64,000 bases of DNA from positions 62,001 through 126,000 of the forward strand of contig NZ_VWXK01000007.1 in assembly GCF_011752565.1 (NCBI RefSeq), given 5' to 3'. Below the pieces are notes generated by a model. It was not told where the DNA came from. It did not search any database and saw nothing but the letters and a program-made list of their open reading frames with translations. Positions 23,836 through 32,827 of the stretch are shown piece after piece. A program made the position numbers and the translations under genes. Position 1 is the stretch's first letter. Each line of letters opens with the position of its first letter. This DNA comes from Pantoea sp. Ap-967. Lineage in GTDB: Bacteria > Pseudomonadota > Gammaproteobacteria > Pseudomonadales > Pseudomonadaceae.

Positions 23836-25298
23836 TCAAGGATTATCAGGCGCAGAAAACGCTGCGCGATGCCTATGATTTCTGCATTGTCGGCGCAGGG
23901 CCGGCCGGTATCACGCTGGGTTTGCGCCTGGCGGCAGCCGGCTGGAGCGTGGCCCTGGTCGAAGGCGGTGGCACCACCTTCGAACCCCGTTCCCAAGACT
24001 TGTACAAAACCAACTCCTCGGGGCTGGAGCTGTATGCCGAGGAAACCCGCCTGCGCTACCTGGGCGGCACCTCCAACCACTGGGCGGGCCGCTGCCGGCC
24101 ATTCACCGCCTCGGACTTCGCCGTGCAACCACCGGTGGGCATGCCGGGCTGGCCGATTCCCTATTCGGAAATAGAACCCTACCTGCCGGCGGCCATGGCC
24201 ATCGTCGACCTGCCCCTGAACGGTGAATTTCGCGCAGTGAACGCGACCCTGGACGGCGGCGACTTCGATGCCGACCATTTTCTGCTGAGCCCGCCCACAC
24301 GCTTTGCCCAGAAGTATGCCGATGCCCTCGACCACACCGCCGGGCTGGAAGTGTTCATCAACTGCAACTGCATCGACCTGGAGTTCGACAAGGCCTCGGG
24401 CAGCCTCAAGGCCATCAAGGTGACGGACTACGACAAGCACCATCAACGGCTGCAGGCGAAGAACTTCATCCTCGCCACCGGTTCGATCGAAAATGCCCGC
24501 CAGCTGCTCAACAGCCAGTCGTTGCGCGAGGCGGGTGTCATCAGCCCCGACGGCCTGGTGGGCCGCTGCTTCATGGAACACCTGAACGTCGAGATGGGCA
24601 CCTTCATCCTCAAGGGCGAGCAGTACAGCGAACCGCACCAGTACTACACCACCGATGCCTTCGTTGCCGAGTACCACGCCGGCAAGGGCAACGTCACCAT
24701 GACCATCCTCGACCAGGTGGTGACCTACGGCCGCACGGCCGAGGTGAAGCACTTTCTGGAAAACCTCGCCTGCGAATGGGGCGTGGCCAGCAAGATCGAG
24801 TTCGTGGCCAAGTTCAGCTGCCCTGGCGATGGCGTGATCAGCACCATGATCGAGCAGTTTCCCGATCCGCAAAGCCATATCACCTTGCTGGCGGAAAAGG
24901 ATGCGCTGGGCCTGCCCAAGGTCAATGTCAACTGGGTGGTCAACGAGGCCGACCGCCACACCATCAAGTGCATCGGTGCCGAGCTTGCCAAGCAGTTCGC
25001 CGAGGCCGACCTGGGCTTCGTCAAGCTCAACGACTTCGTCTACGACAGCAGCGTGCCGCTGAAAGTCTCGCCGCACGCGCACCACATGGGCACCACGCGC
25101 ATGGCCGCCTCACCGGACTTCGGCGTGGTGGACACCGACTGCAAGGTGTTCGGCACCCAGAACCTGTACGTCGCCGGCAGCAGTATCTTCGCCACCGGCG
25201 GTGCCTCCAACCCGACCATGCCGTTGTTGCAGTTCGCCCTGCGGCTGGCCGACCACCTGGATCAGAAGATGAAGGCGGGCAGCAGCAAGGTGGCATGA
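23832..25298 (+). CDS. GMC-family FAD-dependent oxidoreductase
   Basis: A 488-residue flavoprotein: the FAD-binding FCIVGAGPAGITLGLRLA begins at about residue 17, then ALVEGGG; LGGTSNHWAGR; the second nucleotide-binding end FILATGSIENAR; and the C-terminal GMC_oxred_C region with HAHHMGTTRM and FATGGASNPTMPLLQ, holding the catalytic His/Asn. Substrate unknown; a sugar or polyol alcohol group is likely, given the relatives (glucose, choline and fructose dehydrogenases) and the locus. No signal peptide; it may be exported with the Tat mini-protein encoded immediately before it. It is followed by an acyltransferase gene. Confidence 0.88.
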   Translation: MIKDYQAQKTLRDAYDFCIVGAGPAGITLGLRLAAAGWSVALVEGGGTTFEPRSQDLYKTNSSGLELYAEETRLRYLGGTSNHWAGRCRPFTASDFAVQPPVGMPGWPIPYSEIEPYLPAAMAIVDLPLNGEFRAVNATLDGGDFDADHFLLSPPTRFAQKYADALDHTAGLEVFINCNCIDLEFDKASGSLKAIKVTDYDKHHQRLQAKNFILATGSIENARQLLNSQSLREAGVISPDGLVGRCFMEHLNVEMGTFILKGEQYSEPHQYYTTDAFVAEYHAGKGNVTMTILDQVVTYGRTAEVKHFLENLACEWGVASKIEFVAKFSCPGDGVISTMIEQFPDPQSHITLLAEKDALGLPKVNVNWVVNEADRHTIKCIGAELAKQFAEADLGFVKLNDFVYDSSVPLKVSPHAHHMGTTRMAASPDFGVVDTDCKVFGTQNLYVAGSSIFATGGASNPTMPLLQFALRLADHLDQKMKAGSSKVA

Positions 25299-25399
25299 AG
25301 CGGCAAGGGGTTGAGCGTGAACCGGCCAAGCACCTAGAAGAACGACGCCAGTTCGCCTCAGGGACAGTCCAGGAAGGCTCTATTCGCGAGGCAAGCAGT

Positions 25400-26017
25400 A
25401 TGTATGGATGGCTAAGGAGCGCAATCACCCACTACGTCAACGCGACCGGGCGCGGCAGCGCGATGTACAAGAAGCTGTGCAACCCTACCGCGCGTGAATG
25501 GGGCCTGTACCTGTCGCGCTGGGGCAAGTTTCACTCGGTGGGCAGCAACGTGCACATCAACCCAGGTTGCTGCATCACCGACCCGGAGCTGCTGCGCATC
25601 GGCAGCTGCGTGGGGCTGTCGGACTGTACCTTGATCGGCCATGACGCGGTGGTGGCGCTGATCGAGGTGCGCTACGGCAAGCACCTGGATTCGGTGGGCT
25701 TCATCGATATCCGCGACAACTGCTTCATTGGCCACGGCGCCATCGTCATGCCGCGGGTCACCATCGGCCCGGATGCCGTGGTGGCCGCTGGCGCCGTGGT
25801 GACCAAGGACGTGCCGCCGGGCACGGTGGTGGGCGGTAACCCGGCCAAGGTCATCTGCACCACCGAGCAATTGATCGAGCGGGTCGAGCAGCGCTGCAAC
25901 GCCTACCCGTGGATCGACTTGGTCAAGCAGCGCAAGGGCGCCTACGACGCGGCGCTGGAACCCACGCTCACGGCCGTGCGCCAGCAGTATTTCTTCGGGG
26001 ATGGCAACCATGGATAG
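25400..26017 (+). CDS. Left-handed beta-helix acyltransferase (WbbJ-like)
   Basis: A 205-residue hexapeptide-repeat protein: HSVGSNVHINPGCC, LLRIGSCVGLSDCTLIGHDA, FIDIRDNCFIGHGAIVMPRV, TIGPDAVVAAGAVVTKDVPP and GTVVGGNPAKVI form the beta-helix coils ending in the usual N-P-A-K signature of acetyl-CoA-dependent O-acetyltransferases. It probably decorates the polysaccharide or a precursor. ATG 25400 (GAGGC upstream) gives a family-like start; an in-frame ATG at 25295, overlapping the GMC stop (ATGA), would add 35 residues of low similarity. Overlaps the next gene by 8 bases. Confidence 0.85.
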   Translation: MYGWLRSAITHYVNATGRGSAMYKKLCNPTAREWGLYLSRWGKFHSVGSNVHINPGCCITDPELLRIGSCVGLSDCTLIGHDAVVALIEVRYGKHLDSVGFIDIRDNCFIGHGAIVMPRVTIGPDAVVAAGAVVTKDVPPGTVVGGNPAKVICTTEQLIERVEQRCNAYPWIDLVKQRKGAYDAALEPTLTAVRQQYFFGDGNHG

Positions 26018-26966
26018 CAAACCGGTCGATGTGATGGTGGTCAACTTCAACACCGCCGCACTGCTGCAGCCGATGTTCGATGCCTTGCGCCGGGCCGACA
26101 GCGAGCGGCTGGCCAGCTACCTGGTGGTGGACAACGCCTCGGTGGACGACTCGGTGGCACGCATGGCCACGGTGTGCCCCGAGGCGCTGTTGCTGAGCAA
26201 CAAGCACAACGTCGGGTTCGGCCGGGCCAACAACCAGTTGCTCGCCCACCTGCAGGGCCGCTACGCCTTGCTGCTCAACACCGACGCCTTCGTTGCCAGC
26301 GATTCACTGGAAAAGACCATCGCCTACATGGACGCCCACCCCGAGTGCGGTGTGCTGGGGGTGCGCCTGGAAGGGCGCGAGGGCGACCTGCAGCCGTCCT
26401 GCCGCTATTTCCCCACACCCCTCAACATTTTCGTGGCCCGCACCGGCCTTGCGCGGTTCTTCCCGGGCTTGCAGATGGTCGATGAAATGAACTGGGACCA
26501 CGGCTCGGTGCGCGAATGCGACTGGCTGCCGGGGTGTTTCTACCTGGTACGCCGCGAAGTGCTGGACCGGGTGGGGCTGTTCGACCCGCGCTACTTCCTC
26601 TATTACGAGGAAGTGGACCACTGCAAGCGGGTCAAGGAAGCGGGCTGGAAGGTGGTGTTCTACCCGCACACCACCGTGGTGCACATCGGCGGCGAAAGCT
26701 CCAAGTCAGTGGCCGAACTGGAGGCGGCCAGCCGGCAGATCTCCACCTACCAGATCGAAAGCGAACTGCTCTATTTTCGCAAGCATCACGGCGTGGCAGG
26801 GCTGGCCTGGCACATGTGCCTGGTGTGCCTGGGCGACCTGATCCTGGCGCTCAAGGCCTTGCTCAAGGGCCGTGGCCGCGAGGCGATCAAGGCCTGCTGG
26901 CGGCATGCCAGCACTACTTGGTCAATACTGTTCAAGACCCGTTATGCAACCCAACCCACGCGGTAG
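26010..26966 (+). CDS. GT2-family glycosyltransferase (rhamnosyltransferase-like)
   Basis: A 318-residue GT-A enzyme: VDVMVVNFNTAALL, VVDNASVDDSV, NKHNVGFGRANNQLL, the metal-binding region LLLNTDAFVAS (N-T-D in place of D-x-D) and the acceptor-side CDWLPGCFYLVRREVL...FDPRYFLYYEEVDHC, as in WbbL/rhamnosyltransferase relatives. It transfers a sugar to the lipid-linked repeat unit. ATG 26010 overlaps the previous stop; ATG 26001 would add three residues. In the dense rightward operon. Confidence 0.92.
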   Translation: MDSKPVDVMVVNFNTAALLQPMFDALRRADSERLASYLVVDNASVDDSVARMATVCPEALLLSNKHNVGFGRANNQLLAHLQGRYALLLNTDAFVASDSLEKTIAYMDAHPECGVLGVRLEGREGDLQPSCRYFPTPLNIFVARTGLARFFPGLQMVDEMNWDHGSVRECDWLPGCFYLVRREVLDRVGLFDPRYFLYYEEVDHCKRVKEAGWKVVFYPHTTVVHIGGESSKSVAELEAASRQISTYQIESELLYFRKHHGVAGLAWHMCLVCLGDLILALKALLKGRGREAIKACWRHASTTWSILFKTRYATQPTR

Positions 26967-26974
26967 GTGAAGCC

Positions 26975-27511
26975 ATGTTCGAGAACATCCGCGCAGACCT
27001 GCGCGCATACGGTGGTGACTGGGGTGCCCAAGGCTTCTGGGTGATGCTGGTGTACCGCTTTGGCCGCTGGCGCTACGGCGTGCGCCCGGCGCTGCTGCGC
27101 AAGGTGTTTTCCTTCGTTTACAAGGTGCTGTTCAAGTTCGTGCAGATCATCACCGGCATCGAACTGCCCTGCGAGGTGGTGGTGGGGCGCAACTTCGTCA
27201 TCGACCACTTCGGCGGCATCGTCATCAGCGGCTATGCCCGCTTTGGCGACGATTGCCGTATCCGCAATGGCGTGGTGATCGGCCTTAAGAATGTCAGCGA
27301 ACCGATTGCGCCGGTGATTGGCGACAACGTCGACATCGGCGCCGGGGCCAAGGTGCTGGGCAATATTCGTATCGGCAACAACGTGGTGATCGGCTCCAAT
27401 GCCGTGGTGCTGATCGACGTGCCGGACAATTGCCTGGCGGTAGGGGTGCCGGCCACCATCAAGCAACGGGCACCGCGCGACACCGCGTGCGCGGCCCAAG
27501 GTGTCGAGTGA
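26975..27511 (+). CDS. Serine acetyltransferase-like hexapeptide acyltransferase
   Basis: A 178-residue protein of the short CysE/LbH_SAT type: MFENIRADLRAYGGDWGAQG, then a helical segment, GRNFVIDHFGGIVISGYARFG, RNGVVIGLKN, PVIGDNVDIGAGAKVLGNIR, IGNNVVIGSNAVVLIDVPD and GVPATIK. The active-site His of the family is in IDHFGG. It lacks the long N-terminal helical domain of CysE; the context (no cysteine synthase, polysaccharide genes either side) favours O-acetylation of a sugar, possibly with serine as an acceptor in a modified glycan. TAGGTGA precedes the ATG at 26975. Confidence 0.85.
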   Translation: MFENIRADLRAYGGDWGAQGFWVMLVYRFGRWRYGVRPALLRKVFSFVYKVLFKFVQIITGIELPCEVVVGRNFVIDHFGGIVISGYARFGDDCRIRNGVVIGLKNVSEPIAPVIGDNVDIGAGAKVLGNIRIGNNVVIGSNAVVLIDVPDNCLAVGVPATIKQRAPRDTACAAQGVE

Positions 27512-27516
27512 GGCCC

Positions 27517-28494
27517 ATGATGAACGGCATCGGCGTGGTGGTGATCGGCCGCAACGAAGGCCTGCGCCTGGAGCGTTGTCTGGCTTCGCTTGCCGACAGT
27601 GCCCAACAGATCGTCTACGTCGACTCGGGCTCCACCGACGGTTCGGTGCACAAGGCACAGGGCCTGGGTATCGAAGTCGTGGCACTGGACATGGCCCAGC
27701 CGTTCACCGCGGCGCGGGCGCGCAACGAGGGCTTTGCCCGGTTGCTGCAGCTGGCGCCGACGCTGCAATACGTGCAATTCGTCGATGGCGATTGCGAAGT
27801 GGTGGCCGGCTGGCTGGCGCGGGGGCAGGCGTTTCTTGACCAGCACCCGGACGTGGCCGTGGTGTGCGGGCGGCGCCGCGAGCGCTTTCCAGAACGTTCG
27901 GTGTACAACCTGCTGTGCGACCTGGAGTGGGACACACCGGTGGGGCAGGCCAAGGCCTGCGGGGGGGATGCACTGATGCGCGTCGAGGCCTTCCAGGGCG
28001 TGTCCGGTTTCCGCCCAGGGTTGATCGCCGGCGAAGAGCCGGAGCTGTGCGTGCGCCTGCGTGCGCGCGGCTGGAAGATTTGGCGGCTGGGCGAGGAGAT
28101 GACCTTGCACGACGCCGCCATGACCCGTTTCAGCCAGTGGTGGCGGCGCAGTGTGCGCGGTGGCTACGCCTTTGCCGAAGGTGCCTACCTGCATGGCGAC
28201 CCACCCGAACGGCACTGGCGGCGCGAGTCGCGCAGGGCCTGGCTGTGGGGGTTGGCGTTGCCCGTGGTGATCCTGCTGGCCTGCACCTTGTTCGACGGCT
28301 GGGGGCTGTTGTTGTTGCTGGTGTACCCGCTGCAAGCGGTGCGCCTGGCCAGGCGTGGCGACCGCTCCGCGCGCGAGAACTGGCTGCAGGGCATTTTCCT
28401 GGTGCTGTCGAAGTTTCCCGAGATGGTCGGGCAGGTCAAATTCGCGCTGGACAGGTTCACTGCCAGCAAGACTGCATTGATCGAGTACAAGTGA
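27517..28494 (+). CDS. GT2-family glycosyltransferase with C-terminal membrane helices
   Basis: A 325-residue protein: GVVVIGRNEGLRLERCLASL, VYVDSGSTDGSV, ARARNEGFARL, the metal site FVDGDCEVVAGW, and an acceptor region GGDALMRVEAFQGVSGF and GEEPELCVRLRARGW. Two hydrophobic segments near residues 245-285 (LWGLALPVVILLACTLF and following) would hold it at the membrane. The closest general type is the polyisoprenyl-linked glycan GT2 group. ATG 27517 is five bases after the previous stop. Confidence 0.9.
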   Translation: MMNGIGVVVIGRNEGLRLERCLASLADSAQQIVYVDSGSTDGSVHKAQGLGIEVVALDMAQPFTAARARNEGFARLLQLAPTLQYVQFVDGDCEVVAGWLARGQAFLDQHPDVAVVCGRRRERFPERSVYNLLCDLEWDTPVGQAKACGGDALMRVEAFQGVSGFRPGLIAGEEPELCVRLRARGWKIWRLGEEMTLHDAAMTRFSQWWRRSVRGGYAFAEGAYLHGDPPERHWRRESRRAWLWGLALPVVILLACTLFDGWGLLLLLVYPLQAVRLARRGDRSARENWLQGIFLVLSKFPEMVGQVKFALDRFTASKTALIEYK

Positions 28495-28495
28495 C

Positions 28496-31400
28496 ATGTC
28501 GATGAGCTTCCGATCGTTGGCCCGTAGCTTGCTCCGCTTGCAGCCGGGGTACTCGCTGCGGGCACTGAACAACCTGCGCAAATTGCTGGTGATGGTGGTC
28601 AGGCACTGGCCGGCGCTGCAGCGGTTTTTGCAGCGCATGTCGCGCTCGCTGGGCGACGATGGCTTCGCCGCGCTTGGCTACGACTGCATTGGCGTGGTGC
28701 AGTGGCCCTACATCTGCAAGCAGTGGGACGCGCCGGTGCGCCTGGACGTGCTGGCCACCCATTACGAAGTGGTGGCCGCGCAGTTCCCCGCACTGGTGCT
28801 GCTGGGGCGCGAGGACAGCCGCACCCTGTGTGACCTGTCGGCCTACTCGGCAGGCTGCACCCTGGTGCTGGACCGGCCGATCTGGTTCAAGCGCGAGGGT
28901 GAGCTGGTGTTGAACCTGTTCCAGGGCGAGCTGCGCGTGGCCTCGGTGGCATTCACCCTAGGCCGCATGGCAGGCGAGCTGTGCCTGTACGTGGGCGCGG
29001 TGCAAGGCATTCACAAGGGCGTGGACAGCGAGACATCGCTGAACATCTACCGTGACCTGACCAAGGACTTCGAAGGGCTGCGCCCGCGCAGCCTGGTGAT
29101 CGAGGCGTTGAAGTTCCTGGCGCGCAGCCTGGGCGCCGGGCGCATCTACGCAGTGGCCGACGACAACCGGCACCACCGCCACCCGTATTTCGGCGCCGAC
29201 AAGGCCCAGGCCCTGGCCGCCAACTATGACGTGATCTGGAGTGAAAGCGGGGCAGAGCCGTCGGAGCTTGAGGGCTTCTTCCGCATCCCCCTGGCCGCCA
29301 CCCAGCGTGCGGCCGAGGACATCGCGCCGAAGAAACGGGCGATGTATCGCCGCCGCCAGGCCATGCTCGACGACCTGTTCGCGCAGCTGGCCGTGGCCTT
29401 GCCGCTAAGCGGGCGCGAGCATCAGGTGCAAGCGCACCGTGCGCGCCTGGGCAGCGCCATGCTGATCCGCCAGCCGGCGCTGGCCACTTCGAAGTCGGCG
29501 GCCCTGCACGCCAAGCTTGCCGGGGTGTTGCGTCAGCTGTTGACCGAGCCGCGGGCAGACCAGCGGTTCAGGGCCTACTTGCGCAAGGCCGGGTTGTACC
29601 CGACCCTGAAAAAGGCCTGCCGCGAACTGCTCAAGCATGGCCCTGGGCTGTTCCTCAAGCCTGGCGACAGCAAGCGCAAAAGCTTGCCACTGATCAGCCC
29701 CGGGGTGCCCGCCAGCGAGCTGTTCCCCCGTGAGGTGCTGTTGATTGGCGAATTCGACCCCGCACAGCCCCTGGATGGGCGCCTGGGCTGGCTGCAGCAG
29801 CAGGTGTGCGCGCTGGGCTACGGGTGCCAGGTAGTCGACTGGCGCGAGCACAGTGCGTGCCTGAGTGCCTTGCAGGTGTGCGGCACGCTGATCCTGCACC
29901 GGGTGCCGGGTGTTGCCAGGGTGGTGCAGCTGGTGGAGGAGGCCAGGCGGCTGAAGGTGACCTCGTTCTGGGATTGCGACGAACTGGTGTTCGACCCGCA
30001 GGCCTACCGGCAACGCGACGACATGAGCGAGCTGGGCGACGACGCCGTGCTGGCGGTGATGATGGCCGTGGCCCAGTACCAGCTGGCGATGTTGTCGTGC
30101 GAGCGTGCGATCGCGTCCACGCCCAACTTGGCCATGGCCATGAGCGACCTGGGCACGGCGCATGTCTGCGTGGTGGGCAGCCAGGCAGACGGTGACGCCC
30201 AGGCCCGCGAACAGCTTGGCAAGGTGCTGCCGGCCTTGAGTATCGAGCGTGGGCGACGGGTATTGGCGGCCAATATTTTCTTCGCCCCGCGCAGTTTCGG
30301 TGGCGCAACCGTGGTGGCCGAGCAGATGGCGCGGCTGGTGGTGGCGGCGTCGCCGTTCCAGCAGTTCATTCTCACCTCGCTGCCGCAAGCCGATGCCGAG
30401 CCTTACAGCCTGTACCGTTATGAAGCCCATGGCGCGGTGGTGCTGGGCATGGGCTTGCCAGACCAGCGCTCGGCCCAGGAGGACTTCGACAACCCGGCCA
30501 CAGTGGCAGTGTTCGACGCCGTGCTGGCGCGCGTGGCGCCGGACCTTGTGCACCTGCACTCGATTCAGGGCCTGGGCGTACAGCTGGCCGAGCGCTGCCG
30601 GCAGGCGCAGATACCCTTCGTGGTGACCCTGCACGACACCTGGTGGGTGTGCGGGCGCCAGTTCATGATCGACCGAGATGGCCACTACTGCGGGCAGACC
30701 ACCGTCGACCTGCAGGTGTGCGCCCAGTGCGTCGATGACCCGGCGCTGAACACCTATCGCCAGGCGCTCTTGGCCAACACCCTGGAGCAGGCCAGCCTGC
30801 TGCTGGCACCCAGTGCGTTCTGCCGCAACCTGTACATCGCCAATGGCTTCGAGGCCGCCAGGATTCGCGTCAACCGCAACGGCATCCTGCCGCCCGCCGC
30901 AGGCTATCACCGCCACCCTGGCAAAACCCTGCGCTTTGGTTTCGTGGGCGGCAATGCCGCGATCAAGGGCATCGACGTGATCGCCCGGGCATTTGCCTCG
31001 CTGGCACGCTCGGACTACGAGCTGAAGGTGGTCGACAACCTGCTGCACCTGGGGTTTCGCTCGTTCAACCGGCACAGCCTGAAAATCCCCGGTACGGTGA
31101 GCATCGTGCCCGGCTATACCCAGGCGAACATCGACGAGTTCTTCGCCGGCATCGACGTGTTGCTGTTCCCCACCCAGTCGAAGGAAACCTTTGGCCTTGC
31201 GGTGCGCGAGGCACTGGTACGCGACGTCTGGGTCATCAGCACCCACGCTGGCGGCACGGTCGAGGACATCGTCGATGGGGTGAACGGCACGCTGATTCCC
31301 TTGAGTGCAGACGAAGCCTACCTGCGCGAGGCGCTGCTGGACATTCTCGAACACCCGGCGCGCTACCAGCAGCACCGCAACAGCTTCAAGCAAGGCATCA

Positions 31401-31552
31401 CCTTGTGCAGTGACCAGGCCCTGGAGTTGCTGGGGATCTATGAGGAGGTGCTTGGCACAACGACGCCCAATGCCCCTGCAATTCATGCCCTTTCGCAAGA
31501 GGGCCCAGCGCCCTGTTCGCGGGCCAACTCGATGCCACAGGTGGGTGACTGA
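28496..31552 (+). CDS. Fusion: VirK/YbjX (DUF535) domain plus GT4 glycosyltransferase
   Basis: A 1018-residue protein. Residues about 40-285 match the VirK/YbjX pattern: ELVLNLFQGELRVASVAFTL, LCLYVGAVQGIHKGVDS, LTKDFEGLRPRSLVIEAL, IYAVADDNRHHRHPYF. Residues about 420-560 form a Rossmann-like region with FWDCDELVFDP, often found ahead of GT4 enzymes. The GT4 part spans about 575-985: VHLHSIQGLGVQL (685), LHDTWWVCGRQFM, LRFGFVGGNAAIKGIDVIAR and the E-x7-E motif SKETFGLAVREAL (897), then GGTVEDIVDGVNG. DUF535 proteins are usually stand-alone, about 300 residues long, and of uncertain role (VirK helps surface proteins and LPS modification). The reading frame is continuous; I see no sign of a sequencing fusion. 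Confidence 0.85.
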   Translation: MSMSFRSLARSLLRLQPGYSLRALNNLRKLLVMVVRHWPALQRFLQRMSRSLGDDGFAALGYDCIGVVQWPYICKQWDAPVRLDVLATHYEVVAAQFPALVLLGREDSRTLCDLSAYSAGCTLVLDRPIWFKREGELVLNLFQGELRVASVAFTLGRMAGELCLYVGAVQGIHKGVDSETSLNIYRDLTKDFEGLRPRSLVIEALKFLARSLGAGRIYAVADDNRHHRHPYFGADKAQALAANYDVIWSESGAEPSELEGFFRIPLAATQRAAEDIAPKKRAMYRRRQAMLDDLFAQLAVALPLSGREHQVQAHRARLGSAMLIRQPALATSKSAALHAKLAGVLRQLLTEPRADQRFRAYLRKAGLYPTLKKACRELLKHGPGLFLKPGDSKRKSLPLISPGVPASELFPREVLLIGEFDPAQPLDGRLGWLQQQVCALGYGCQVVDWREHSACLSALQVCGTLILHRVPGVARVVQLVEEARRLKVTSFWDCDELVFDPQAYRQRDDMSELGDDAVLAVMMAVAQYQLAMLSCERAIASTPNLAMAMSDLGTAHVCVVGSQADGDAQAREQLGKVLPALSIERGRRVLAANIFFAPRSFGGATVVAEQMARLVVAASPFQQFILTSLPQADAEPYSLYRYEAHGAVVLGMGLPDQRSAQEDFDNPATVAVFDAVLARVAPDLVHLHSIQGLGVQLAERCRQAQIPFVVTLHDTWWVCGRQFMIDRDGHYCGQTTVDLQVCAQCVDDPALNTYRQALLANTLEQASLLLAPSAFCRNLYIANGFEAARIRVNRNGILPPAAGYHRHPGKTLRFGFVGGNAAIKGIDVIARAFASLARSDYELKVVDNLLHLGFRSFNRHSLKIPGTVSIVPGYTQANIDEFFAGIDVLLFPTQSKETFGLAVREALVRDVWVISTHAGGTVEDIVDGVNGTLIPLSADEAYLREALLDILEHPARYQQHRNSFKQGITLCSDQALELLGIYEEVLGTTTPNAPAIHALSQEGPAPCSRANSMPQVGD

Positions 31553-31624
31553 CCCGGTGCAGGCGGATTGCGCCGCGAACAGGCCGCCAGGCCCTCTCTC
31601 AAGCAAGCTTTGAATGGATTTCCA

Positions 31625-32827
31625 ATGCGCATTGCTTACTTCATCAATCAGTACCCGAAAGTCAGCCACAGCTTCATCCGCCGCGAAATACTTGCCCTGG
31701 AACGCCAGGGCGTGGTGGTGCAACGCATCGCCCTGCGCGGCTGGGACGGCGAGTTGCAGGACAGCGAGGACCTTGCCGAGCGCGACAAGACCCAGTACGT
31801 GCTGCAAGCCGGCATCAAGGGCCTGCTCACGCCGCTGTGGCAGCTGCTGCGCGCCCAGCCCCGGCGCTTTGGCGCGGCCTTGTGGCTGGCCATGCGCCTG
31901 GGCCTGCGGGCCGACCGGCCGTTGCCGTACCACCTGGTCTACCTGGCCGAGGCGTGCCAGGTGGTGCAGTGGTTGCAGGCGTTTGGCGCCGAACACGTGC
32001 ATGCCCATTTCGGCACCAATTCCGCCGAGGTGGTGATGCTGGCCAACGCCCTGGGTGGCCCGGCCTTCAGCTTTACCGTGCATGGGCCTGAGGAGTTCGA
32101 CAAGCCGCAATTCCTGCAGGTGGGCGAGAAGGTGCGGCGGGCCGCGTTCGTCGCAGCGGTAAGCTCCTACGGGCGCAGCCAGCTGTACCGCTGGGTGGAC
32201 CACGAGCATTGGCCCAAGGTCAAGGTCGTGCATTGCGGCCTGGAGCGGGCCTTCCATGAGATCCCGGCGGTTGCCATTCCCTCGGCGCCACGGCTGGTGT
32301 GCGTGGGCAGGTTGTGCGAGCAGAAGGGCCAGTTGCTGCTGCTGGAGGCGGCGCGCAGGCTGGCCGTGCAAGGCATCGCCTTCGAGCTGGTGCTGGCCGG
32401 CGACGGCGAGATGCGCCCGCAGATCGAGGCCTTGGTCACCCGCCATGGGCTGCAGGCCCAGGTGCGCATCACCGGCTGGATCAGCAGCGCCCAGGTGCGT
32501 GAGGAAATACTCGCGGCCCGCGCGCTGGTGCTGCCGAGCTTCGCTGAAGGCTTGCCGGTGGTGATCATGGAGGCCATGGCCCTGCGCCGCCCGGTATTGA
32601 CCACCTATGTGGCGGGCATTCCCGAGCTGGTGCGGCCGAACGAGAATGGCTGGCTGTTCCCCGCCGGAGCGGTGGACGAGCTGGCGGCCGCCATGGCCGA
32701 CTGCCTGGCGCAGCCGCTGGAGGTGCTGCAACGCATGGGCGAGGCGGCCCGCCAGCGGGTGCTGGAACGCCACGATATCGACACCGAGGCGGCCAAGCTG
32801 GCGCGCTACTTCGAGGCTTGCGCATGA
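31625..32827 (+). CDS. GT4-family glycosyltransferase (WcaL/AmsK-like)
   Basis: A 400-residue GT-B enzyme. N-terminal domain: MRIAYFINQYPKVSHSFIRR, HVHAHFGTNSAEVVML, FTVHGPEEF. C-terminal domain: RLVCVGRLCEQKGQLLLLEA, LAGDGEMRPQIE, and the E-x7-E region PSFAEGLPVVIMEAMALRRP with TYVAGIPELVRPNENGWLFP, binding the NDP-sugar. The opening resembles colanic-acid and amylovoran GT4 enzymes. ATG 31625 is chosen for the typical family start; it lacks a strong ribosome site. The stop overlaps the next ATG (ATGA). Confidence 0.92.
   Translation: MRIAYFINQYPKVSHSFIRREILALERQGVVVQRIALRGWDGELQDSEDLAERDKTQYVLQAGIKGLLTPLWQLLRAQPRRFGAALWLAMRLGLRADRPLPYHLVYLAEACQVVQWLQAFGAEHVHAHFGTNSAEVVMLANALGGPAFSFTVHGPEEFDKPQFLQVGEKVRRAAFVAAVSSYGRSQLYRWVDHEHWPKVKVVHCGLERAFHEIPAVAIPSAPRLVCVGRLCEQKGQLLLLEAARRLAVQGIAFELVLAGDGEMRPQIEALVTRHGLQAQVRITGWISSAQVREEILAARALVLPSFAEGLPVVIMEAMALRRPVLTTYVAGIPELVRPNENGWLFPAGAVDELAAAMADCLAQPLEVLQRMGEAARQRVLERHDIDTEAAKLARYFEACA

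Noticed and set aside
26975..27511. A true cysE for cysteine synthesis
   Set aside because: It lacks the N-terminal helical domain and cysteine-synthesis neighbours; polysaccharide context fits better.
29405..32773. A 1122-codon minus-strand open frame
   Set aside because: It is antisense to the DUF535-GT4 and GT4 genes, is rich in His/Gln/Arg/Ala/Gly, and has no family motif.
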